Assembly (NCBI GenBank): GCA_041567315.1
Contig: JBFGCA010000046.1
Span: 1-32,869, forward strand
Reading direction: 5' to 3'
From: JBFGCA01 sp041567315
Lineage (GTDB): Bacteria > Acidobacteriota > Thermoanaerobaculia > Multivoradales > JAHEKO01
Length of the DNA: 32,869 nt
In this document: one piece after another, positions 22,292 through 29,261 of the stretch
How the letters are laid out: every line of letters begins with the position of its first letter
How positions within the stretch are numbered: position 1 is the first letter of the stretch
The notes under the pieces: generated by a model
What the model saw: only the letters and a program-made list of their open reading frames with translations
Told to the model about the DNA's origin: nothing
Databases searched by the model: none
Position numbers and translations under genes: made by a program

Positions 22292-24037
22292 ATGCCGGGA
22301 GCGCCAAAACCGCGCAGCAGGCTGCTGACCGTCGTTGCCCAGGACCCGAGCGTCCGCGACCCGCGGGGTCCCCGCCACCGCCGGATCCTACGGGCCAGGG
22401 TCGAGGTCCCGGCCGAGGAGCTGCAGCAGGGACCGGGGGGCTACCGGGTCCAGGTGGTCGACTACGACGTCTCGAACGACGTCTACTACAAGCCCTGCGC
22501 GCTCGACGAGAGCGGCGACGCCTACGAGAAGAAGGGCGACCGCACGCTGCTCGCCGACCCCGGCTTCCACTGCCAGAACGTCTACGCGCTGGTCATGCGG
22601 ACGCTGGCGCGCTTCGAGTTCGCGCTCGGCCGGCGGGTGAGCTGGGGGTTCTACGGCCATCACCTGAACGTCGTGCCCCACGCCTTCGCCGACGCCAACG
22701 CCTTCTATTCGCCGGAGGACCACGCGCTGCTGTTCGGGTACTTCCCGGACCGTCAGGGCAAGATGGTCTACACCTGTCTGTCCCACGACATCGTGGTCCA
22801 CGAGGCCACCCACGCCCTGCTCGACGGCCTCAGGGTGCGCTTTACCGAGCCCTCCTCGCCCGACCAGGCGGCCTTCCACGAGGGCTTCGCCGACATCGTC
22901 GCCCTGCTCTCGGTCTTCGCGCTGCCCGACGTCGCCAAGGTGGTCATCGACCTGGCGAGCGCCGGCAAGGGCCGCCGCCGCAGGCGGTCAGAGGTCATCC
23001 GCAAGAAGGACCTCACTCGCGAGGCGCTCAGGCGCTCGGGCCTGCTGGGGCTGGCCGAGCAGTTCGGGAGCGAGCTGTCGGTGGTGCGCGGCAGCGCCCT
23101 GCGTCGCTCGGTCGACGAGCTGTGGCCGCCGTCGCCACGCTACTACCGGGACGACCCCGAGTTCGAGGAGTCGCACCGCCGCGGCGAGATCCTGGTGGCG
23201 GCGGTGATGAGCGCCTTCCTGGACGCCTGGCACGACCGGCTGGCGGCGCTCGATCCCTCCGGCAGCGGCATCATGAGCCGCGACCGGGTGGTCGAGGACG
23301 GCGCCGAGATCGCCGACACCTTCCTAACCATGGTGATCCGCGCCCTCGACTACACGCCGCCGGTACACGTCGAGTTCGGCGACTTCCTGAGCGCCGCCTT
23401 GACCTCCGACGCCGAGGTGCGTCCCGACGACTCCAGGTACGGCCTCCGCCGGCGCCTGCTCGAGCGCTTCCGCGACTACGGGATCGAGCCCGCCTCGGCC
23501 GGCGACGGGGCCGGCAACGTCGGCTTCTGGCGCCCGCCGCCGGCCGGCGTCGAGTACGGGCGCACCCACTTCGAGCAGATGCGCTCGGAGCCCGACGAAG
23601 TGTTCCGCTTCGCCTGGGAGAACCGCGACGAGCTGGAGCTCTCCAAGGAGGCCTACAGCCGGGTGATCTCGGTGCGGCCCAGCGTCCGGGTCGGACCCGA
23701 CGGCTTCGTGCTGCGCGAGGTGGTGGCCGAGCTGATCCAGACGCTGGCGGTCAAGGCCCGCGAGCTGCACCGCTACGGGATCCGGCGGCCGGCGGGCATG
23801 CCGGGGGAGGTCGACGTCACGCTCCAGGGCGGCGGCACCATGGTGTTCGACGAGTACGGACTGCTCAAGTACTACATCCACAACGACGTGGTCAGCCCGA
23901 CCCGCCAGCCCACGCGGCTCGAATACCTCTGGGAGCACGGCTACTTCCGCCGCGGCTCCGCCGCCTTCCGCCGCTTCTCGAACCTCCACCGCCAGCGGGC
24001 CGCCGGCCAGCAGGTGCTCAGCCCGGAGGTCTGGTAG
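22292..24037 (+). CDS. HExxH zinc metallopeptidase-like protein (gluzincin pattern)
   Basis: A 581-residue protein, ATG at 22292 with GGGGGTGA upstream. The zinc site is HEATH (His170, Glu171, His174), and a second motif HEGFAD offers Glu197 as third ligand, 23 residues later, as in gluzincins such as M4-type peptidases. No signal peptide is present, so it is probably cytoplasmic. A basic stretch (GKGRRRRRS, about 220-228) and a large C-terminal region (from about 400) without a recognised domain follow. The next gene, an MBL-fold protein, starts 2 bp after its stop, so the two are probably co-translated. I do not recognise a named family. Substrate is unknown. Confidence 0.72.
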   Translation: MPGAPKPRSRLLTVVAQDPSVRDPRGPRHRRILRARVEVPAEELQQGPGGYRVQVVDYDVSNDVYYKPCALDESGDAYEKKGDRTLLADPGFHCQNVYALVMRTLARFEFALGRRVSWGFYGHHLNVVPHAFADANAFYSPEDHALLFGYFPDRQGKMVYTCLSHDIVVHEATHALLDGLRVRFTEPSSPDQAAFHEGFADIVALLSVFALPDVAKVVIDLASAGKGRRRRRSEVIRKKDLTREALRRSGLLGLAEQFGSELSVVRGSALRRSVDELWPPSPRYYRDDPEFEESHRRGEILVAAVMSAFLDAWHDRLAALDPSGSGIMSRDRVVEDGAEIADTFLTMVIRALDYTPPVHVEFGDFLSAALTSDAEVRPDDSRYGLRRRLLERFRDYGIEPASAGDGAGNVGFWRPPPAGVEYGRTHFEQMRSEPDEVFRFAWENRDELELSKEAYSRVISVRPSVRVGPDGFVLREVVAELIQTLAVKARELHRYGIRRPAGMPGEVDVTLQGGGTMVFDEYGLLKYYIHNDVVSPTRQPTRLEYLWEHGYFRRGSAAFRRFSNLHRQRAAGQQVLSPEVW

Positions 24038-24039
24038 CC

Positions 24040-25299
24040 ATGGCACCGCCGCAGCGGGTCACCATCCGCTCCTACCAGGTGGGCTTCGGCGACTGCTTCC
24101 TGCTGGGCTTCCACTACCGGCGCTCGAGCCGCTTCGTGCTGATCGACTTCGGCAGCACCGGCAAGGCCAAGGGCGCCCCCTCCAACCACCTGGTCAAGGT
24201 CGCCGAGAGCATCCGCGACGCCTGCGGCGGCCGCCTCCACGCGGTGGTCGCCACCCACCGGCACGCCGACCACGTGAGCGGCTTCGCCACCCGCGCCGAC
24301 AAGAAGGGCTCGGGCGACGTGATCGCCGCCCTCAAACCCGACGTCGTCGTCCAGCCCTGGACCGAGGACCCCGACGCCAGGCCCGACGCCCGCCGGCCGA
24401 CCCGGGTCTCGCAGCCGGGCCGCGCGCTCATCGGCATGCTCGACGACCTCCACGCGGTGGCCGGCGCGGTCCACAAGGAGGTCCAGAGCTGGCCGGCCCG
24501 CAGCCGCGCGCGCTCCCAGCTCTCCTTCCTGGGCGAGACCAACCTGGCCAACCTGTCGGCGGTCAAGAACCTGATGAAGATGGCCGGCAAGCAGCAGCGC
24601 TACGTCCACTTCGGCGCCGCCAGCGGCCTCCGGCTGCCCGGCGTCAAGGTCAGCGTCCTGGGTCCGCCGACCGTCGAGCAGACCGACACCATCCTCAAGC
24701 AGCGCTCGCGCGACGCCGACGAGTTCTGGCACCTCCAGGCCCTGGCCGGCGAGTTCTCGGTCAGCACCCGCGCCCTGCTCTTCGCCCGCCGCCACGTGCT
24801 CAAGGGCTCACCGCCCAGATCCTCGCGCTGGCTCCTCGAGCGGCTCAAGGCCACCCGCCGCGAGCAGCTCCGCGAGATCGTCCGCATCCTCGACAAGGCG
24901 CTCAACAACACCAGCGTCATCCTGCTCTTCGAGGTCGGCGGCCACAAGCTGCTCTTCCCCGGCGACGCCCAGCTCGAGAACTGGCAGTTCGCGATGAGCA
25001 AGCCGGCCGTCATGAAGCGCCTCGAGGACGTCACCGTCTACAAGGTCGGCCATCACGGCAGCCTCAACGCCACCCCCAAGACCCTGTGGAACAACTTCAA
25101 GCACCGCGGCCCCGCCAACACCCCCGACCGCCTCCAGACCTTCGTCTCCACCATGCCCGGCAAACACGGCTCCACCGCCCGCGAGACCGAAGTCCCCCGC
25201 CGCACCCTCGTCGCCGCCCTCAAACGCGAAAGCGACTTCCACACCTCCCAGACCGTCAAACCCAAAGACCTCTTCCGCGAGGTCACGCTGACGGTCTAG
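24040..25299 (+). CDS. ComEC-like metallo-beta-lactamase-fold hydrolase
   Basis: A 419-residue protein from the ATG at 24040. The MBL metal motif is THRHADHVSG (His73, His75, Asp77, His78), with later LLFPGDAQ and KVGHHGSLNATP motifs; the last is typical of the ComEC/Rec2 hydrolase subgroup (COG2333). The N terminus (SYQVGFGDCFLLGF) fits the first strands of the fold. There is no signal peptide or membrane segment, so it is a stand-alone cytoplasmic enzyme, unlike comEC at 29262. Likely a nuclease or phosphodiesterase by family. An insert of roughly 100 residues lies between the metal motifs. It is paired with the metallopeptidase gene; its stop faces the convergent MscS gene 13 bp away. Confidence 0.82.
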   Translation: MAPPQRVTIRSYQVGFGDCFLLGFHYRRSSRFVLIDFGSTGKAKGAPSNHLVKVAESIRDACGGRLHAVVATHRHADHVSGFATRADKKGSGDVIAALKPDVVVQPWTEDPDARPDARRPTRVSQPGRALIGMLDDLHAVAGAVHKEVQSWPARSRARSQLSFLGETNLANLSAVKNLMKMAGKQQRYVHFGAASGLRLPGVKVSVLGPPTVEQTDTILKQRSRDADEFWHLQALAGEFSVSTRALLFARRHVLKGSPPRSSRWLLERLKATRREQLREIVRILDKALNNTSVILLFEVGGHKLLFPGDAQLENWQFAMSKPAVMKRLEDVTVYKVGHHGSLNATPKTLWNNFKHRGPANTPDRLQTFVSTMPGKHGSTARETEVPRRTLVAALKRESDFHTSQTVKPKDLFREVTLTV

Positions 25300-25312
25300 C
25301 CGCCCTGGGATC

Positions 25313-26170
25313 TCAGTCCCTCTGCTCGGCGCTCGTCTCGCTGAGGCGGACGGGGAAGGGGGCGGTTTCGGCGCCGGTGTAAACGGAGATGTGGGGGTAG
25401 GGGATTTCGATGCCGGCGGCGTCGAAAGCGGTCTTGATCTCGGCCTGGAGGGAGGACTTGACCTTGAGGAGGTTTTCGCGGGTGGTCCAGACCGAGAACT
25501 GGAGGTCCTGGGAGGAGGCGCCGAAGCCCTGGAAGACGAAGAGCGGCTCGGGCTCTTCGAGGCACAGGGGGTTCTTGTGGGCGAGGTCGAGGAGCATGGC
25601 GCGGACCCGGTTGACGTCCTCCTTGTAGGCGACGCCGAGGGTGAGGTCCAGGCGCCGGATAGGGAAACGGGTGAGGTTGGTGAACTGGGTCTTGATCAGG
25701 GTCTCGTTGGGGATGCGGACGTAGCGGTTGTCGAAGGTGCGGAGCTTGATCGACAGCAGGTCGATGGAGAGCACCTCGCCGGTGGTGCCGCTGACCTCGA
25801 TGACGTCGCCGAGCTTGAAGGGGCGCTCGCCGATCAGGAACAGGCCGCTGATCAGGTTGGAGGCCGAGGTCTGGGAGGCGAAGCCGAGGGCCACCGAGAA
25901 CACCCCGGCCGCGCCCAGCAGGACGCCGAGGTTGAAGCCCAGCTGGTGGAGCGCCGCCACCACGAAGAGCAGCAGCAGCGCGTAGTAGCTGGCCCGCCGG
26001 ACCAGCAGCGCCGGCTGGGGGTCGAGCTGGGCCGAGAGCAGCCTCCACAGGGCGCGGCTCACCAGCCGGGCGACCAGGGCGCCAACCGCCAGCAGCAGCA
26101 GGGCGCTGAACCCCGCCGCCAGCTTCTCGGGGGTCAGCCACTCGGCGACCGTCTGCCAGAAGTCGTTCAA
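25313..26170 (-). CDS. MscS-family mechanosensitive channel
   Basis: A 285-residue channel. The TTG at 26170 is chosen because it overlaps the stop of the preceding DUF432-like gene (TTGA), has GGGAG 9 nt upstream, and gives the natural N terminus MNDFWQTVAEWL; a longer in-frame reading adds Arg-rich sequence. Three hydrophobic helices (about 20-45, 60-85, 88-110) precede the pore-lining TM3 region GAAGVFSVALGFASQTSASNLISG. The beta domain ERPFKLGDVIEVSGTTGEV and IPNETLIKTQFTN are typical. It releases solutes on osmotic downshock. It is the third gene of a CBS, DUF432, MscS operon, a combination also seen in archaea and other bacteria. Confidence 0.92.
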   Translation of the reverse strand: MNDFWQTVAEWLTPEKLAAGFSALLLLAVGALVARLVSRALWRLLSAQLDPQPALLVRRASYYALLLLFVVAALHQLGFNLGVLLGAAGVFSVALGFASQTSASNLISGLFLIGERPFKLGDVIEVSGTTGEVLSIDLLSIKLRTFDNRYVRIPNETLIKTQFTNLTRFPIRRLDLTLGVAYKEDVNRVRAMLLDLAHKNPLCLEEPEPLFVFQGFGASSQDLQFSVWTTRENLLKVKSSLQAEIKTAFDAAGIEIPYPHISVYTGAETAPFPVRLSETSAEQRD

Positions 26171-27021
26171 CTGCCGTCGCTCCCGTGGGAGAAGCCCAGC
26201 AGCGAGCTGAAGGCGCGGACCAGCCGGCCGCGCTCGGCGACCAGCCGCGGACCGTGGAGCAGCTCGGCGCCGGCGGCCTCGGGGGCGGGTCCGGGGACGA
26301 CGTCGAAGCTCGCCATCCCGGTGTCGTCGCCGCCCACCATCAGTACCCGCTCGGTCCACAGGGCGCCGCCGGCGGCGTGGAAGACCGACAGATAGGGCAC
26401 CGGCAGGTTGAGCCGGTCGATCGGCAGCAGGGCGTCGGCCTCGTTGCGGATGGCCACCGGGGTGAGCACCCGGTACGGCCGCAGCGGCATCTCCGCGAGC
26501 TGCAGGCGGGCCTGGGTCTTGAGCGCGTAGGCGAGCTCGCCCTCGCGGGTGGAGGCCCCCAGCCAGGTGTCGGTGAGACGCTTGACCGGCAGGTCGCGGA
26601 GCCGCACCGGCGGCTCACCGGTCACCGCCAGCTCGACCCAAACCGGCGAGCTGACGAAGATCACGGCCTCCTGGCCGGGCGGCACGTGAAGCGGCTCCCG
26701 CGGCCGGGCGACGATGGTGCGATCGGCGACCAGCGGGCGCACCGCGAGCGTCGTCGCCCCGGCCGGCGCCACGAAGCGCTCGCGCCGCGCCGTCTCGCCG
26801 GGCGGCTCGGCGCCACGCTCGACGGTCACCGTCTCGGGCTCTTCGTCGAGATCGGCGGCGGGCTCGAAGGCGATCCGCCACTCGGCCTCGAGCCGCCCGG
26901 CCCACAGGCGCAGCGGCCCCAGATCCCAGCGCACGATCTCCCCGGGCTCGAGCTCGTAGTCGCCCCACCAGGGAGCGGTCCCCGTCCCGGGCTGCGCTTC
27001 GCGCTGAGACTCGGAGCTCAC
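26167..27021 (-). CDS. DUF432-like protein upstream of MscS
   Basis: A 284-residue soluble protein from the GTG at 27021, with GGGGGA about 8 nt upstream. It opens with WWGDYELEPGEIVRWDLGPLRLWAGRLEAEWRIAF and contains GATTLAVRPLVADRTIVARPREPLHVPPGQEAVIFVSSPVWVEL in beta-rich arrangement, then LPVKRLTDTWLGASTREGELAYALKTQARL. These fit my memory of DUF432, a family of unknown function that usually neighbours MscS genes. The coupling to MscS by a TTGA overlap supports a role in modulating the channel; that is inference. No catalytic motif or membrane segment is visible. Confidence 0.68.
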   Translation of the reverse strand: MSSESQREAQPGTGTAPWWGDYELEPGEIVRWDLGPLRLWAGRLEAEWRIAFEPAADLDEEPETVTVERGAEPPGETARRERFVAPAGATTLAVRPLVADRTIVARPREPLHVPPGQEAVIFVSSPVWVELAVTGEPPVRLRDLPVKRLTDTWLGASTREGELAYALKTQARLQLAEMPLRPYRVLTPVAIRNEADALLPIDRLNLPVPYLSVFHAAGGALWTERVLMVGGDDTGMASFDVVPGPAPEAAGAELLHGPRLVAERGRLVRAFSSLLGFSHGSDGS

Positions 27022-27036
27022 CGGTAGGTCCCCCGC

Positions 27037-27459
27037 TCAGGCCGCCTCGCCGCCGCCGCTCGGGAAGAAGCGGCGCAGGAAGTCGGCAAAGCCGCGGCAG
27101 GCGTCGGTGGCGGTGAAGATCCCCGCCAGCCGGCCCTCCTTGACCACCAGCGCCGCGTCGAGGTGGTGCTCGGCCATGTGCGCCAGAACGCGGTCGGCGG
27201 GCTCGGTGAGCGGCACCACGTAGGCCTCCAGCCTAGCCACGTCGCCGACCCGCGGCGCGGTCTCGCCCGGGGCGGGTTGGGCGGCCCGCTTCAGATCGCG
27301 ATCGCTGAGCACCCCCACCAGGTGGCCGCCGTCCATCACCGGCAGGTGCCGGAAGCGGTGCTCGCGCATCAGCGTCTCGGCCTCGTCGAGGCTGGCCCCG
27401 ACGCCGACGGAATAGGGAAACGGGGTCATCAGCGCCTTGATCGGCGGCATGTCTCGCAT
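27037..27459 (-). CDS. tandem CBS-domain protein
   Basis: A 140-residue protein made of one CBS pair: MTPFPYSVGVGASLDEAETLMREHRFRHLPVMDGGHLVGVLSDRDLKRA-type first repeat, and a second repeat ending LVVKEGRLAGIFTATDACRGF. CBS pairs sense adenine nucleotides and regulate partner proteins. The gene stops 15 bp before the DUF432-like gene, in one apparent operon with MscS, so it may gate or report for that system. ATGs at 27459 and 27450 are both possible; neither has a good ribosome binding site. The tail FLRRFFPSGGGEAA is basic and amphipathic. Confidence 0.9.
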   Translation of the reverse strand: MRDMPPIKALMTPFPYSVGVGASLDEAETLMREHRFRHLPVMDGGHLVGVLSDRDLKRAAQPAPGETAPRVGDVARLEAYVVPLTEPADRVLAHMAEHHLDAALVVKEGRLAGIFTATDACRGFADFLRRFFPSGGGEAA

Positions 27460-27485
27460 CGTCGGAGGGCGGCTGGCCGGGGTGC

Positions 27486-27507
27486 TCCGTGCGGTCTACC
27501 GCACGGA
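27486..27507. repeat. 22-bp perfect palindrome sharing its arm with the 162-bp element
   Basis: The arm TCCGTGCGGT (27486-27495) and its exact reverse complement (27498-27507) flank a 2-bp centre. As minus-strand RNA it would fold into a 9-bp stem with a UAGA tetraloop between the HAD and CBS genes. No T-run follows. The same decamer occurs in the left end of the inverted-repeat element at 28251, on the other side of the HAD gene, so this may be a collapsed copy of that element. Confidence 0.75.
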
Positions 27508-27517
27508 CGCCAAAGCA

Positions 27518-28243
27518 TCATAGCGTGGCGCCGGCGGGCGCCCCGGTGCCGCCGGCGGCCAGCCACGAGGGCAGCTCGAGCACGCTTTCGAGGCAGACCA
27601 GCGCCCCCGCCGCCAGCAGGGCCTCGCGGCCCTGCGAGCCGCTCGCCACGCCGGCCGCGGCCACCCCGGCGTTGCCCGCCATCTCCAGATCGTGGACCGA
27701 GTCGCCGATCATCAGCGCCGCCGCCGGCTCGACCTCGAGCTCGTCGAGGATGTCGATCAGCATCTGGGGGTGGGGCTTGCTGGGCGCCTCGTCGACCGTC
27801 CGCACGGCGGCAAAGAGCGACTCGACGCCGGTCGCCGCCAGGTCGCGGCTCAGGCCGCGCCGGCCCTTGGCGGTCGCCAGGCCCAGCAGATAGCCCTCGG
27901 CGCTGAGGCCCTCGAGGATCTCTCGTGCGCCGCCGAAGAGCGCCGCCCGCCGGTGGTAGATCTCGACCCACTGCCGCCCGTAGACCTCGACGATGCGGCG
28001 GAACAGGTCGTCTCCACAGCCCGGGACGAAGCGGTCGACGGTCTCGCGCAGCCCCAGGCCGAGAGCTCCGCGGATGCGCTTTTCGCCGGCCGGGGGCAGC
28101 CCCAGCTCGCGAAGCGTGGCCTCGGTGCAGGCGACGATGCTCTCGACCGAGTCGAAGAGGGTGCCGTCCCAGTCGAAGACCAGCAGCTCGAGGCGGCCAT
28201 CGAGCGGTGCCCGCTCGGAGACCGGTCGGTCGGAAGCCGTCAT
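27518..28243 (-). CDS. HAD-family hydrolase, phosphoglycolate-phosphatase-like
   Basis: A 241-residue HAD enzyme, ATG at 28243. Motif I is VFDWDGTLFDS (nucleophile Asp first, acid/base Asp two later), motif II lies near LATAKG, motif III is the Lys of SKPHP, and motif IV is IGDSVHDLEM. A four-helix cap (about residues 45-110) marks subfamily I, as in phosphoglycolate phosphatase and beta-phosphoglucomutase; substrate cannot be decided. The N-terminal 18 residues are polar and extra. The gene is bracketed by two repeat elements that share a decamer, and the left end of the larger one is only 7 bp upstream of the start codon. Confidence 0.88.
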   Translation of the reverse strand: MTASDRPVSERAPLDGRLELLVFDWDGTLFDSVESIVACTEATLRELGLPPAGEKRIRGALGLGLRETVDRFVPGCGDDLFRRIVEVYGRQWVEIYHRRAALFGGAREILEGLSAEGYLLGLATAKGRRGLSRDLAATGVESLFAAVRTVDEAPSKPHPQMLIDILDELEVEPAAALMIGDSVHDLEMAGNAGVAAAGVASGSQGREALLAAGALVCLESVLELPSWLAAGGTGAPAGATL

Positions 28244-28250
28244 GGCCCCA

Positions 28251-28412
28251 GTGTTCCGTGCGGTAAGTTCCTTGTCACATCGAGAGCGGCGAAGCGCCCG
28301 CTGGGCAAGGCGCGACGAGCGAGCATATCGAGGCTATATGCGACCGAGGAGCAACGCCGCCCAGCGGGATGCAGCGCCGCTCGAATGTAAAGGAACTTGC
28401 CGCACGGGACAC
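28251..28412. repeat. 162-bp imperfect inverted repeat (MITE- or REP-like element)
   Basis: The outer 23 bases of each end (28251-28273 and 28390-28412) pair at 21 positions, and the two differences would be G-U pairs in RNA. Inside, CGAG/CGGCG pairs with CGCCGCTCG (28375-28383) around a 2-nt bulge, CCCGCTGGGC (28297-28306) pairs with GCCCAGCGGG (28359-28368), and GCATAT (28323-28328) pairs with ATATGC (28336-28341) around a 7-nt loop. The whole segment can therefore fold into one long hairpin. It encodes nothing recognisable. It sits exactly between the membrane protein stop and the HAD start. No flanking target duplication is evident. Confidence 0.85.
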
Positions 28413-29203
28413 TAGGGGGCAGACGGAGAACCGGCCACCGTCTTGGGGGCCCGCAACGGCTGGTGCCGCTGGACCAGGCGCTCCGTGATCACGGCGCCGG
28501 TCCTGCGCGAGAAGGTCAGCTCCAGGACCCAATGCCGGTCGAAGGCGTCCGGCTCCGGGCAGCACATGCGGAACTCGGCGCGGGCGTTCCAGTGCCCGGC
28601 CGGCCCCATGACCGAGGGGTCCGGGAGCGGGCTGCCCAGCAAGCGGCCGACCTTCCGCGCCGGCAGGCCGACGAGGGTGACACGCTCGAGGAGATCGCCG
28701 TCGAACGGGATCAGGAAGGGCCGCTCGGCGAGACCGACGCCGCCTCTCCCCAGGGGTCCGAGCCGCTCGCCGTAGAGCCGGCGGTCCGCGAGCTCTTGCC
28801 ACTGCTCGCGGCTGAAGAGGTCGAAGGGCCGCCGCGGCCAGGCCCGCTCGCCCGCCGACCGTGGGCCGTGCGAGGCCCCCCGGGTCAGGCTGAAGATCCC
28901 CGTCCCCAGGCCGCCCCAGACGATCAGGCCGCCGGCGAGCAGCACCAGGGCCGCCGCCGGCCGCCGCGCGCGTAGCGCCCGCAGTACCCAGATCGCGCAG
29001 ATCGCGACCAGCGCCGCGGTGCCCACCCAGAACGGGAGCCACAGGGCCCACCACAGATCGAGCGCCGCCGGGCCACGGCCCCCGGCCCAGCGCCGGGCCT
29101 CGCCCAGCAGGCTCCGTGCGGCGCCGTAGCTCAGCAGCGCCGTTCCCACCTGGAGGAACAGCGGCAGGGCGGTCCCGCTCCCGGAGCGCGCAGGTCGTCT
29201 CAA
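28412..29203 (-). CDS. membrane protein of unknown function
   Basis: A 263-residue reading with TTG at 29203 as tentative start (an open frame continues upstream but would overlap comEC). Three hydrophobic segments are visible in the N-terminal half: around ALPLFLQVGTALLSYG, LWWALWLPFWVGTAALVAICAIWVL, and AAALVLLAGGLIVWGGLG. The C-terminal half is soluble (FDLFSREQWQELADRRLYG, then HWNARAEFRMCCPEPDAF and HWVLELTFSRR). I do not recognise a family. It starts about 60 bp from divergent comEC. Its TAG stop touches the end of the 162-bp inverted repeat. The residue composition looks like real protein, but the start is uncertain. Confidence 0.6.
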   Translation of the reverse strand: MRRPARSGSGTALPLFLQVGTALLSYGAARSLLGEARRWAGGRGPAALDLWWALWLPFWVGTAALVAICAIWVLRALRARRPAAALVLLAGGLIVWGGLGTGIFSLTRGASHGPRSAGERAWPRRPFDLFSREQWQELADRRLYGERLGPLGRGGVGLAERPFLIPFDGDLLERVTLVGLPARKVGRLLGSPLPDPSVMGPAGHWNARAEFRMCCPEPDAFDRHWVLELTFSRRTGAVITERLVQRHQPLRAPKTVAGSPSAP

Positions 29204-29261
29204 GTCGCGAAGCGTAGCAAGCGGTGGAAGATGCCGCGGCCGGATCGCGTCCAGACCGGGT

